The position numbers were made by a program, and so were the translations under genes. DNA of 64,000 nt from assembly GCA_017893485.1 (NCBI GenBank), contig CM030360.1, forward strand, positions 151,591,712 through 151,655,711. Reading direction: 5' to 3'. The notes under the pieces were generated by a model. That model had not been told where the DNA came from, searched no databases, and saw only the letters and a program-made list of their open reading frames with translations. Within the stretch, counting starts at the first letter, position 1. Every line of letters begins with the position of its first letter. This document shows, piece after piece, positions 51,491 through 63,960 of this stretch. The DNA comes from Hemerocallis citrina (taxonomy: Eukaryota > Streptophyta > Magnoliopsida > Asparagales > Asphodelaceae).

Positions 51491-54400
51491 AGGGGGAATT
51501 TTTTTTTGTTGTAATATATTAAAGATGAAGTCTTAAATTGTAATTTAATAAGAATTGCAAAGAATAAAATTTCATAAATAAATAAAGTATATGAATAACT
51601 GAAGTACATGATTTAATAAATTTGAAATTCTTAAATAAAACGAAGTACACAAATAAAATTCCACACAAATTAGATCAAATTACAAAACAAGGGACTTACT
51701 TGAATTTAAAGATCGAGATGGCCTCTATTTATATTGAAGAGAAGGCATTGGACTACTGTCGTGCACTTCTACTTAACCTAAATATAGAATCTCATCACCC
51801 TAAATTTTCCAATTAATTACAATATATTGAACATCATTTTAATGTAAATTGACTAAATGTAATCGTCCAGAAATCGCTACTTGTTGATCCAACTTGTGCT
51901 TCAAGTAAGTCTTGGGTCATCTCTTCCGCTTTCATCCAATCTTCAGCGCATACTACAATCTCCAAATTTTTGATGTCAATCGGTTCTTGTTCGGGCTCAT
52001 TATCCTGCCACCAAGTGAAAAAGCACTTACCGATGCAACGGTTAACACTGGTGTAGTTAGCAAATCTCTAGCCATACGAGAAAGAATCCTAAAAATTGCT
52101 TCATTACTCTTCCGAAACTCCAACACATCTTCTAAATCTTCAACTGTACTTTGTGCATTATACCAATTCAACTCATTTGGTGAATTAGTTCTTGGTTTTT
52201 TTGATTTAATAAGATTTAAAACACTACTACTAGCATGACTCTTTCCTTTTGCTAATAAGGAGGAAGAAGAAGAAGAAGAAGAATGGTCATTTTGTGTTTG
52301 TGTTTGTATATTGTTAGATGAATAAAGCCTATCATAAGAATCGTATAACGTAGTCAAAATATTCTAAAATTTACGAGTAAAAGCAACATGATCAAAATCT
52401 TTTATTGTATCGTGTGGTGCATAAGTGTAAAAAATTTCAATTAATTTTTTGTACCATCTAATTTAATCATAGGATTCATTACACTAGCTACACAATATAA
52501 CATAGGAAGTTGTTAAAAATATTTTAAAATTTTAATACATGTCGCATTGACCATATCTCCAATAAATGGGTCATTTTGCAAATCTTTAATTGTTTTCATC
52601 ATAGTCACATGTTCAAGTAAAATACGACTAAATGTAAATGAATATGTTTTCTAAAATTTTAAAGTTGCATCGTTAAAAGGTTCTAAAAATTTATACAAAC
52701 TATCGCCAAAAAACCAAAAATCATCATCTAACATACAATTTTGCATACCCATTGCAACACAAAAATCTCTAAGATTAAAATGATAATGAAGAACAACACA
52801 TAATAATTCAAAGGTATAATTTCAACGATGTCTAACATCTTTAGAAAAATGTTTACATACAATTCTTCTAAGTTTGCACCAATCATGAAAAGCTTGATAA
52901 ATTAGACCACTCAATGTAATATAATGTACACAATCTTTCATTGCATCAAGTTTATCATTTCCATATTTTAGTACACCTTGCACACAAAAATTTAAAATGT
53001 GACAAACACAGTTAACATGAAAAAATTTGGGTTCTATAGTATCTAAATTAATTTTCAAGCTCTCAATTGCCTTAGTATTGTTGGAGGCGTTATCAAAACC
53101 AATAGCAAAAACTTTATCATAAATACAAAAACTGTTACATGCTTCCATAATGTGTGTTGCTATAATTTCACCCTTATGTGGGTACCTAACATATCCAAAT
53201 TAAATTATCCTCTTTGAAGTACCCAATCCGAATCTATCCAATGACATGTTACACACATCATCAGAACGCCGTTTACTCCAACCCACCCATCCGATGTCAA
53301 TGAAACTCTAGTGTTTAGTGATTTTAGTATTGCTATCAAAAAATCATTAGTCTCATTGTAAACAAATTTACAATCACCCTTAACTACATTTCTAACAATC
53401 TTTTTATATTGGGGGTTGAAGGAGGTTTGTACAAAAGTCTCTACATATAATTTTTTTCACCAAACGAATATGGTAATTCATCCCTAATTACTAACTTAAC
53501 CATTTTCCTTCGAACGATATCGTGATCGTAGCTATGACTATCTACTTGACCTGTTCTAAGATGTATTTTTTATTGTGTGAGATTGTCTTTCGAAAATTGT
53601 GGTTGACATTTGCTTAAGTGACGTTGAAGTGTACCCGTGCCTGATCCTAATTTAAACTTATCTGGTGTTTGACACTTCTTACATATTTTAAGTCCTACAC
53701 TCTTTTCATTTTGTGAAGATACAAAATTGAAATATTTGTGTACTTCGGAAGTAGTCCCTCTAGTTTTCCCTGATGTTAGAGAAGGACCTTATTCCGATAG
53801 TTGTGGTTCTACATGATCTTCTATTTCTATAGAATTTGAGTGTGTTTCATTCATATCAGGAAAACTATCATAATTCATGAATGTTTCTTCACTATCTATA
53901 TATAGATTTGGAAGGGAAGGAATGTTATGACTAGTGGATTCTTGACTACTATGTCTACCACCACCGCGTGATCGATTAGAGGCCATTTAACTATAAAAAA
54001 CTAGTGTATGTAAAAAATAGAGAGAAAACAACAACTAAATGTATGACAACTAATAATTAAAAACAAACAACAATCTATCTCAATTAAAAATTAACAACAA
54101 TATCAAGAACTAGTGAGTGAGTAGTGTATGTTTCTTTTACCACTTTATGAAAATTAAAAATAAAATCTAAAAAAATGAGAGGAAGAAGATCAAGAAAACT
54201 CAAATTATATGAGAATAATGAATAATCAACTATGTTAATTCTAAAAATTAAAATTATACTAAAATACCGTAAAAAAGTTGAGACTTGAGAGCTAGGAGTA
54301 AAAGTGGTATTGATTGTTGTTGTTGAATGTTGATGGGTTGATCACTTGATTGTTGTTGATTTTCCTTCCTTCAAAATGTAGAGAAATTTGATCTTGATCA

Positions 54401-54857
54401 CTTTAGAGGGTGTTGATCACCTAATTGTTGATGTTGATTGGAGAAATAGTAGAGAGAATGAGATATTTGAGTGAATTAGTGAAGAGAAAGGAAAGAAATG
54501 ATATGGTATTTATAGAAAATGCCATTTTTTTGATTTCCTAAAGTACCCCCCCAAACTAGCTAGTATAAATCCGTCGGGGGGCTTTTTTGTAATTTTAATT
54601 TTTTTTTTCTCAAGGGAAAAAAACAAAAAAAAGAAAAACAAAAAAATGGCAATGGTCAGCCCGGATAGGCCCGAGCCCGGGCGGGCCGGTTCAGCCGGTC
54701 CCGGGCCTCGAGCGGGCCGGGCCTAACCGGGCTAAATGCCAAAAATTTGTGACCGGACCAGACCGGGTATTAAGACGGCCGGTTCGCGGTTAAGCCCGAG
54801 AATGAGGCGAGCCGGGCCCGGCCGGTCCCGGGCTGGCCAGACCTGATGTCATCCCTA
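51294..54857 (-). mobile_element. Nested hAT copy C
   Basis: Ends TAGGGATGGCA and TGTCATCCCTA. The flanks GCAAAACC (51286-51293) and GCAAAGCC (54858-54865) match at seven of eight bases, an independent target site 10 bp from that of A. Confidence 0.88.
51869..53986 (-). pseudogene. hAT transposase pseudogene C (most decayed)
   Basis: Minus strand from MASNRSRGGGRHSSQEST (53986). It shares the order of A and B but has more stops and frameshifts; open blocks remain at 53789-53986, 52822-53148 and 51953-52357. The hATC motif is altered (VLTVASVSAFSLGGRI) and the normal stop codon context is mutated, so the terminus is lost. Confidence 0.82.
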
Positions 54858-54865
54858 GCAAAGCC

Positions 54866-55786
54866 ATTCATCAGATCACACCTTTAAAAATAAATAAAAT
54901 TTTAGTCATAATAATTCATCTGCCTACTTTGATTTAGCGATATTGGATCAACATACGTGAAACTTGATTATCATCATATTTCGGTGCACTTGATTTAGTG
55001 ATTAGAATTATTTATATAAAACACTCTACTTGAAACACTGCTTCCGTACACTGTCAAGTATATATATTTTAAATGTGACACAGTATCGGTAAATCACTAT
55101 AATATTATGACAAGTTTGGCTCTTCCCATACTGTACTATTTTTTTTGGATCGATTTCCCATACTGTACTATGATCACTAGAATACTGTGGCTCAGATGGG
55201 AATTATAGACGTATTGAAGACATATTATAGTGATGATTGTGACACAGTATGGCTCTTTAAAAGCATCTGGGGTCATTTTGCCAAAATTTTCAAATTTTGA
55301 TTAAAAATGTGCTGTAGTCGTTGGCCAAATATTCAAAATTTGAATTTCGGAGCTACAGTAGTCGTTTATATTTGACTGACGAAATGATAATTGCCAAAAT
55401 ATAGCAAACGAAAGATGATTTTCGTTGGAGAGATTTTTTTTCACACGTACTCATCGGATGAGGAATTATTCCCCATCCCTTTAATTTTTTTTTTTTTTAA
55501 CGGTCGGACGGGAAAAGATTTCCCGTCCATTCCATTTAAATAAACAAAACCATCTCAAACGAAGCTTCATCTACCGTCCTAGGATCAGGTAAGCTTTTTG
55601 ATTTTTTTGTGGGTATAAATGTTACTATCACAGAGGCTTTAATTAATTTTTTTAGGTTTTTTTTAAAACGTCGGACGGAAAATAATTTACTGTCTGTCCT
55701 ATGCTTATTAATAGAACCTTTCTTTTTGTATTTTATTAATACAATTAATGCTAAAAAAGTTTAAATTGTTCTTTATATTTTTGTAG
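54866..55786 (+). other. Remainder of hAT intron 1
   Basis: AT-rich, non-coding. GGTCGGACGGGAAAAGATTT and GTCGGACGGAAAATAATTT are related pieces at 55503 and 55672. The run ends with a polypyrimidine tract and TTGTAG before exon 2. Confidence 0.5.
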
Positions 55787-58700
55787 ATCTGGAGCAGATT
55801 GAGAATGGTCAACAGCATCAAGAGGATCGCATTAGTGATGACAACATTGAAATTGTGGATGGCGTCAACGACCATGGGGATACAGAAAAGGCTACTGGAA
55901 AAAAAAGAGGAGAAGGACATCACCGGTCTGGCTCGAGTTCGAAAGGGGTAAAGAAACAGGTGAGGATGGTACTGTTAAATTGTTTGCTAAGTGTGTTCAT
56001 TACTTAATGAAGATAGCTAGAACTATAGATGGCTGCACAACCACATTTAAGAGACACTTAACTAAGTGCAAAGTTCGCATCGGTAAACAAAAAAGGCAAA
56101 AGTTGTTGGGAAAAGATTTTTTTAAAAGGTACACATTCTGATGATTTGATTGGAAAACTAGCTATTCACAAATTTGATAAGAAGAAAGTTAGAGAATTAC
56201 TGCCTACCATGATCATTGTGCATGAATATCCATTTAGGATGGTGGAGCATGAATTCTTTGTGTTGTTTTGCCAACTTTTGAATCCTGAATTTGAAAAGGT
56301 ATCACGTGTTACTATGAAAAATGATTGCATAAACTTGTATGCATTAAAGAAGAAGAAGTTAAAGAATATGTTAGCAAGTGTGAGTAGAGTTAGTTTGACA
56401 TATGACTTATGGACATCAAATCAGACCATAGGATATATGTGTCTCACTTGTCACTTTCTCGATTCGGAGTGGACTTTACAAAAGCGTGTTTTGAACTTTA
56501 GTAGCTTGCCTCCACCACATACTGGAGTTGATATATCTGATGCCATTTTTGCTTGTCTTTTGGATTGGGGAATTGAGAATAAAATTTCTTCAATAACACT
56601 TCATAATGCTTCCTCAAATGATGTTGTAGTGAAAAATTTGAAGGATAATTTTTCAATGAAGGGTAAACTTTTCTTCAAGGGTAAGGTTTTCATGTTAGGT
56701 GTTGTGCACATGTGTTGAACTTAATGGTGCAAGATGGACTGCATGAGTTAAAGAAGTTATTCAAAATATCCGTGAAAGTGTGAAGTATTTGAAAATGTCA
56801 CTTCAAAGGCTTTACAAGTTCGTAGATATAGTAAAGCAATTGCAACTTCTAGTGTCTAGACGTTTAATTCTTTATGTCCCAACTCGTAGGAATTCTACTT
56901 ATGCAATGCTAGAGTGTGCTTTGGGATTTAGACAAGTTTTTCCTATGTATCGTGAGAGGGATAAATCATATAAGTGGCTACCATCCTTGATGGATTGAGA
57001 GAAGGTTGAAACCGTGTGCAAGATTTTAGAAGTTTTCAATGAAGCCTCTAATGTGTTCTCTTGTACATCTTATCCAACTTCGAATTTGTTTCTTTCCGAG
57101 CTTTGGAAAATTAAGCAAACCTTGAATTACAAATTAGTGGAATTTGAAGGAACACCTTTATTGAAGGAAATTGTGCAGAAAATGAAAGATAAATTTGATA
57201 AGTATTCTGGGGATTGCAATTTGTTAATGTCTATTGGTGTAGTTTTGGATCCAAGATACAAAATGAAGTTGATTGAGTATTGTTTCCCAAAAGTTTACTC
57301 TTCTCTTAAGTCTGAAAAGAAAATCCAGCTTATCCCTTCATCTTTGCATGAATTGTTTGGTGAATATGTTGCTTGTAGTGTTGCAAAGAATAAAAATGCT
57401 AAGGTAGTAAATATTGTTGGGGCTTCTACTAGCGGTAATTTAAAAGGGAAGACAAAAAATGTGTGTGAGTTTGAGATGTGGGCTCAAACTCAAGATGCAG
57501 TGGAGCCACCCAAAATTTGAAATGGAAATGTATCTACAAGAAAGTCCTTTACAAGCATGAATCAGAAGAGTATTTTAATGTGTTGGAATGGTGCAAAACA
57601 GCCACACTAAAATTCAAAATACTACCAAGCATGGCTAGAGATATACTATCTATTCCTATTAGTAGTGTTGCTTCCGAATCTGCATTTTAGCGATGGAGGT
57701 AGAGTTCTTGACCAATTTCGAAATTCTTTAAAGCTGGAGACAGTAGAAGCTTTGATTTGTACCGAGATTGGATACGTTCCAATTACAATATGAATAATTT
57801 AAAGGTAAAATACATATTATTTCTCCATTTCGTGAATATTGATTGTCAAGTTAATATAATTACTTTATAATCACCATTTGAATATTCTTTTGATAGGCTC
57901 AACCTGAAGAGGAGGCTATGCAAATGATGGATTTTGATTAATCTCATTTCATTGAAAATTTTCGAGATAAGGTAATTATGTAATTGTAATTTTTGAATGT
58001 TAGTTATTAGCTTATATATGGGGTTATATGTTTCACTATAATACTTTATGAGGGAAATCTCAATTTATACTCATTTTATGTTCGCTCTTAATATGACTGC
58101 ATTTTGTAGGTTTCAATAAAATGCAAGTGGAACATCCAAGTGGATGTGGAGCATCATCAATCAAAGTTTCAAACCATCAAGTTGAATTTAATAATTGTTT
58201 TGGCATAACTTTTGTTATAGTTATTTCTAGGATGAAACTTTAAAACTTTGTTGGTGTGCAAAATTGATGTTTTGAGGTTGTGTTTCCTTTTAATAATTTT
58301 TGTTTTGGATATTTTTGTTGAAGGGATTTTTTGTCATGATTGTATGTTTAAATTTTGATGCATGTTGAATGGAAGTCTACTAATGTAAGAAATGAACTTC
58401 TAAGATCCTTAATTGTCCAATGAATCAAACAACTCGACGATCTTTAGAGAACTTCTTTAAAGATTTACTAATTGAAAATTTGTAATGACTATCCGACTTT
58501 TTGTTGTGCATTGTAAACTTCTTTGTATTATCTCCTTGATATTATGGGTAAATATGTCTCATTCTTATTTTAAACCAGTTATTCATTTTGCATATTATTA
58601 AACACCTTTGAACTTCATCTGCAAAACAATAGCTAGACCATACTTCTTCTTGAAATAAGTTATAATAGATAGTATCATTTGCAAAACAATTTCCAGTCCG

Positions 58701-58888
58701 GTCCGAGTCCGATTCGTATGAACAAGCATAACAGTCCGGACATAGGCCTTCTGCTTTTATAACGAACCGATAGACTATAAAAATGGACCGAGCCGGACAT
58801 AAGCCCATCCTTGAAAATTTTCGGTCCGAGCTTGAACATATGGTTGTCCAATCGCCGTCCGGTCCGATTTACAGGCCCTAATCACAAT

Positions 58889-59156
58889 GTCTTAGAGTTA
58901 ATTATTTTTTTAGGACAAAATTTTAAAATATTTGCAAAAATGGGACAATGACCAAACTATTTGCAACTAAGGGGATAGTTTTTAACTAATATTCTATGCT
59001 TCCTATCCTATTCTATAGGATGTGTGTTCTTTCTATAAATTCAAAATTTGTTTTTGTAATATCTTCTATTTATCTTATTTTAATCAATTTTTTAACTACT
59101 TAAATTGTACTAATATTTGAGGAAAACTAGGTGAGAGTTATTTACTTAGAACTAAG
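58889..59156. other. AT-rich spacer between hAT and pararetrovirus
   Basis: Nothing recognised. It could be host flank or further decayed viral leader, since it lies 3' of the viral primer site. Confidence 0.45.
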
Positions 59157-59168
59157 GCTCTGATACCA
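59157..59168 (-). other. Pararetroviral primer-binding site
   Basis: Minus strand TGGTATCAGAGC, complementary to initiator tRNA-Met, the primer site of caulimovirids. Recognisable viral sequence ends here, as expected if the integrated linear form begins at the minus-strand DNA discontinuity. Confidence 0.72.
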
Positions 59169-59206
59169 CTGACGGTGCGAAGCGTGAAATCACCTGAAAA
59201 ATAGAA

Positions 59207-59770
59207 TTAAACAGAGTACAAAAAACTAAAAAGGTGATAGATTTCTGTAAAATAATATTCTTCGAAATAATGTGCATTGTCTATCTCGAAAATATTAAAG
59301 TAATCAAGCCTAAGTTCAGATCTCTCATAGGATTCTGATTCTGTCTTAGATATTTCACTACTAATATCATATGGGGGTTCTTCAAGTTCTTCCCTTATGT
59401 CTATCTCCTTCTTCAATATGTTCATTTTATTCTAGAAATTGTTTATATGCTGTTGTAGGAATCCAGATATAACTACTAAATTCACCATTTTCATGAAATA
59501 ATAATGATCTTTCATAAAAAGTTAGATCATCAATTATTTGGACATTATATTGCTAGTTTCTCCAGGAATTTATTTGATTTATTGTTATAATTATTACTCG
59601 TTGTACACTAAAGAAAAATAATTTGAACTCGTAAAAATCATTCATGATTGTTACTCTATGAGGATAATAAACATGAAAAACTAACATTCTATCACTTCCT
59701 TGATAGTTAGTCATTAATTCATAAATTTCTCAGGCAAGACTGAAACTATTATTATCCATTATTCTTTTTT
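59207..59770 (-). pseudogene. Two small decayed viral ORFs of unknown role
   Basis: An upstream frame (59770-59430) starts with MDNNSFS and holds in-frame stops. It overlaps a 72-codon acidic frame (59425-59207) starting MNILKKEIDIREE. They lie between the promoter/leader and the primer site on the viral strand. I do not recognise either family. Confidence 0.4.
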
Positions 59771-60227
59771 ACCATTTTTTGATTATTTAAACAACAAGTA
59801 TAAAATCAGGAGCAGCGAGAGATTTCTAAGGATACCATAAGAATCAAAATAAAATGGCTCATCATGCTTCTGACCTAGTTAAACTTCTTTGAGCTGCTCT
59901 GTACCAGTTACTACCTAGTGGATAAAATACCCCTGGTATGCACCCCAATTTCAGTTCTCCTTTTACGTCCCTCCCATCTCATGACTACTATGCTCTTCAA
60001 GAGAGCTTCATCCAAGAGATACATCCGGAACAACCAGTAGCACTTCAATACAGGCAACCACAACTTAGCTCGTTTCCTGCCACTAGGTGTACAGCTTAAG
60101 TATAGAAGGTTACAAATGGGTCTTTTTGCAAGATCTTTCAGGAAGAACCTTACAAAACTCTCCCTAAGGATAAGAAACTAATTATTCATACCTTATATTC
60201 TACAAGAGCTTAACAAGAAAGATAGTC
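59771..60227 (-). other. Viral leader region
   Basis: Downstream of the viral poly(A) signal and upstream of the small ORFs. Several short ATG-started frames are present, as is usual for pararetroviral leaders. No coding domain. Confidence 0.45.
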
Positions 60228-60233
60228 TTTATT
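60228..60233 (-). terminator. Viral poly(A) signal
   Basis: Minus strand AATAAA about 95 bases downstream of the TATA box, the close promoter to poly(A) spacing typical of caulimovirid genomic RNA with terminal redundancy. Confidence 0.55.
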
Positions 60234-60324
60234 GATTCGACCTCTTACAAAAAAACTCTTCTTACAAACTTATATGGAATTTCTCCCTCTTAGATATTCT
60301 GCCTTCTCCTTTTCTTAGCTTCCT

Positions 60325-60333
60325 CTTTTATAG
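60325..60333 (-). promoter_or_regulatory. Viral genomic-RNA promoter TATA
   Basis: Minus strand CTATAAAAG followed by purine-rich AGGAAGC, positioned after the TAV-like ORF where the full-length transcript promoter of caulimovirids lies. Confidence 0.6.
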
Positions 60334-60689
60334 ACAAATGGATCAGCTTACAACAAGTTTTCATGCGTCACTGCTTACATCATGTGTTCAATAATTACTA
60401 CAAATACGTAACTGCTTACATCAGTCTTTAATAATTGTTCTGATTATATTTGTGGACTATTCTAGAAAAAGAGATTCCTCCTGGACGACATCTTCACATT
60501 CTCCACATTTGTGTTGATGTTCTGTCTTCATCAAGCTACAATAGTATCCAGCTATTTAATCTGTTATTGTCATTGCTCCTGTAGATAGTATTTGGTACCA
60601 ACTATCAACAGCTCATGCTTATCTTGTGGCTATTTTAATTTTGTTATACTATACATTATTATTTTCTCTGGGTCTGGGCTTTCATAGAT

Positions 60690-61267
60690 CCATATGTTGT
60701 TGTCTCTTAGTTTTACGTCTTTTAGCTCGCATTACATGTTTCTGAATCTCATTGCTCTTCTTTCTGGGATTATTTTTTCAAATTCCTCGGCCTTATATGG
60801 TACAATGTTATATGCTCCATAAATCACTTGGTTAGTCATTCCTATTTTTATAACGTGTACCCAGGGATTGCTGAATACATTCTGACATATATTTTTGCGG
60901 CCTTTGTGAGGCTAAAATAACTCTTGGTTGCTTTGTAAATTTTTCTTGGCAAGTGGACCAATTCTTCACATTCTTTGGATGGATAGATACAATGAATAAG
61001 TCCTTTTTCGAACAATGCTCTGGTTGTTCTCGGATTAGCTCCTGGTATGATGATAGCCTTGTTCATATATTGCTGTGATATTGTTTTGATGAACTGGTTG
61101 ACCTCGGTTACTTGGCATAATTTTTCAGTATATTGTAAAATAATGTTTTCTTTGATACTATGGTAGTAGATTTCCTCAGTAAGAAGTGTCTCTTTGTATG
61201 TTGTCTTATTTGAGGATGTAATTGCTTCTTCTTTTAGCGAATGAGTAGGTTCTCCCATCTCACTCAT
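60690..61267 (-). pseudogene. TAV/viroplasmin-like ORF, broken
   Basis: A 139-codon frame starts MSEMGEPTHS (61267) and includes ALFEKGLIHCIYPSKECEEL, which resembles the core of caulimovirid transactivator/viroplasmin proteins, the inclusion-body proteins allowing reinitiation on the polycistronic RNA. The frame breaks at 60848, and similar protein continues in another frame to about 60690. It follows pol on the viral strand, the usual place for this gene. Confidence 0.55.
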
Positions 61268-61289
61268 TTTTTGCTAGTATTGTCCATCA

Positions 61290-63960
61290 TATTTTCTGTA
61301 GTTGCATACTGGTAGAACAGACTTTGGAGTCTGCATATTTGTAGGTGTAATTGATTTAAATGCTCATTTTATTTTGTTCCATGGTTTCTTTGAGAAAAAT
61401 TATATCCTGTTCTATTTGCTGGACTCTAGTTTCCATTCTGGAACAAATGAAGTAGTTAATTTTCTTGATAGAAATTCTGCTAAAATATTGTCTTTTCCTT
61501 TTATATTTTCTATTGTAAAGTCATAATTTTTTAGATTCCATTTGCCATCTTATGAATCTTTTATTTGCTATAGTTAGATCTATTATTTTGTTAATCCAAC
61601 TCTTTTCTTATGTATTATCTGTTCTTACCATGAATTTTGTATGTATTATGAATAATTCAAACTTTTTTATGGCTTTTAGTATTGCTAGTAGTTCTTTTTC
61701 ATTTATGTGGTAATTTTGTTGGGTTTGTGTGCATGATCCACTTGTGTATATGGCTAGTCTTTCCTCTTTTTCACATATTTATACGAATTTTAATATTGCT
61801 TTCCAATTATTTTCACATGCATCTGTTTCTATTATCCATGAACATTCTTTAACATGTAATCTTAGTTTATAAAATCCTGAAGTTTGTTGTTTTAATATTT
61901 TAAGTTTTTCTTCATCCTCTGGGGTTCATTCCCATTTCTTAAACTTTTTTTTTAACAAATTTGTTTTTGCTGATAGATTTGTTATGTATCCTCTTATCTG
62001 ATTTAGTAAACCAATTATGGCTTGTACTTCTCTTTTTTCTTTTAGGACATTAGGAAATGTCTTTATTTTTGTGCTATATGTGGTTGTAGTTCTATTCCTT
62101 CATGTGATAATTTTGTTCCTAAAAATTGTATCTCAGTTTTGAACAATTCCAATTTTTTTATAGTATAACACCTTCATTTTTTACTATTTCTATGAATTTT
62201 AGTAAATGTTCTTTGTGTTGCTTTTCGTTTTCAGATCCTATTAGAATGTCATCTAAATATACTAGTATGAAATTATTGTGTTTTTCAAATATCTTATCCA
62301 TATATTCTTGAAATACTCCGGAGCTATTTTTATATCCGAATGGTAATACATTCTATTCATAAAACCCTTGTGGTAATTAAATGATGTTAACTGTTTTGAG
62401 TCTTCTGTTAGTTTTATGTGGTAGAATACTGATTTACAATAGAATTTTGAATATATTTTTATTGTTCTTACTGTGTTAAGTAGTATCTGCATATCTGGTA
62501 GTGGATATCCAAATCTCTTATTATTTTTTATTTAATTCTTTATAATTTACTATCATTCGAGATTTACCTCTTTTTTCTACTGAATGTTTTCTCACTATAA
62601 ATGCTGGTGATGAATGTGGATTTTATGATCTTCTTATATAATTATTTTCTATTAGTTCTTTTATATGTATTTTGAACTCTTCTAAATCTGTTGGAGTGTG
62701 TCTTATAGATTTAATTTTTATTATTTTGTTCTTATCTATTAATTCTATATGTGTTGTGGGTTTACTTAAGTCTCATTTTGCTAAAGGGTCATCTCCGCAC
62801 AGATCTTCTAATTGTTTTTGTAAAATTTTTTTATAGTTATTTCTTGGACTTGTTGTATTCTAGTTTTGTTTGGTAAATATTGATATTCACCACGCTGGAT
62901 TGAAGAAACTCTGATATGCGGCAAGTCGGTCCTAGAATAAGGTTGGGTTATTCTAATAGCTATTGCTTGGTGTTGACTAGGTGTTGTAAATATAACGGAT
63001 TTATACGATATGGTTATAGGATAGTATTGTTGGAAAAGTCATTTCCTAATAGTACATCATTATTCATATCATTAAATTGGTATATTATCAGTATTTTTAG
63101 TATGTAATTTCCTATTTGTATATTGACATTTTGTTGATACCTATCAAGTATGACAGTTTGCCCAGTTAATCCGGTTATCGCCTTTTTATTATATCCATCT
63201 TGTTTTCATCTTGATAGTATATTTTCGCGGCATAAGCTAGTGCCTGCTCCGGTGTCTATTAGACTATGATAGTTTCTTGATTTGTATCCTTCATATACAA
63301 ATTCTGTTAGTATGTATAATGTGTTTTTTGTTGCTCTTAATGAATTCATTTACAAAATATTCTATTTATTACTATACTATCATTGTTTACTGTTATTGTG
63401 TTTTTCTTCTTGAATTGAGTAAGGTTGTATTGATGTAAGGAAGGAAGTTCCTAATAACATTTCGTTAACATGGTGTTCTGGATCTACATGTAAATGTAAT
63501 AGCATTTCACTTCTACCATTTATCCTTAGTGGTAGTATTATTTTATGTACAATTGGATGTCTATTATTGTAATAGTCTAGGTAGTAATATGGATTTTATA
63601 GTGGTATTAATTTTGTTGTCTTTATATTTGTTTGTTTAATATGTGAATTAGTAGCTCATGTATCTACAAGGGCTACTTGTTTATCAATTTTCCACTGTCA
63701 TAATATTCTATTTCTATTTTAAATTGGTTATTGTTTTAATTGTCTAATAATTATTATTGGTATTAATTTAATGCTTGTTGTTTGTTTCTTATTCATAGTG
63801 ATCTCTTTCCGAACATTATATGTGGTGCTTTTCCTTTTGTAATTTCTTTTGCTTTATTAAAGTTAAATTCTATATAATTTGGTATAGTCATTTCAGGTTA
63901 TCTCTAGCTTGTTTGTATCTTATAATTTCGCTGAATAGTGGTTCTATTTTAAAGTTATCT
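61290..63960 (-). pseudogene. Pararetroviral pol (protease, RT, RNase H), broken
   Basis: Minus strand. The retropepsin motif DTGA is at 63245-63256 (context LIDTGAGTSLC). The RT catalytic YLDD is at 62248-62259 with FILVYLDDILIG around it, and upstream RT text (YHIKLTEDSKQLTSF) lies near 62400. The RNase H region should occupy 61300-61800 but is heavily broken. No integrase follows. Many stops and frameshifts are scattered throughout, so it cannot be expressed as one protein. Confidence 0.75.

Larger units (their letters stand above)
43616..57941 (+). pseudogene. BED-type hAT transposase pseudogene, split in intron 1
   Basis: Exon 1 (43616-43643, MASLPPPDS) has donor CGA|GTAAGTG. The next exon starts at 55787 after TTGTAG and joins in frame (LEQIENGQQHQEDRIS). 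Then come a decayed BED finger (FKRHLTKC near 56060), the first catalytic region (VSLTYDLWTSNQTIGYMCLT), the central hAT region and the C-terminal hATC dimerisation motif (MARDILSIPISSVASESAF). A last exon (57897-57941) ends EEEAMQMMDFD. The intron-1 insertions separate exons by 12 kb. Frameshifts lie near 55940, 56110, 56690 and 57690, stops near 56998 and 57518. Such proteins catalyse hAT cut-and-paste; this one is inactive. Confidence 0.85.
42131..58880 (+). mobile_element. hAT transposon with 10.6 kb of nested hATs
   Basis: The left end TAGGGGTGTAAATT and inverted right end TAGGGCCTGTAAATC are short hAT-type TIRs. The flanks CTCACAAT (42123-42130) and ATCACAAT (58881-58888) match at seven of eight bases, the hAT target length. 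The interior holds a BED-finger hAT transposase pseudogene on the plus strand. Removing the three nested hATs leaves about 6.1 kb. Subterminal regions share GTCCG/CGGAC motifs at both ends (42160-42300 and 58695-58865). Confidence 0.82.
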
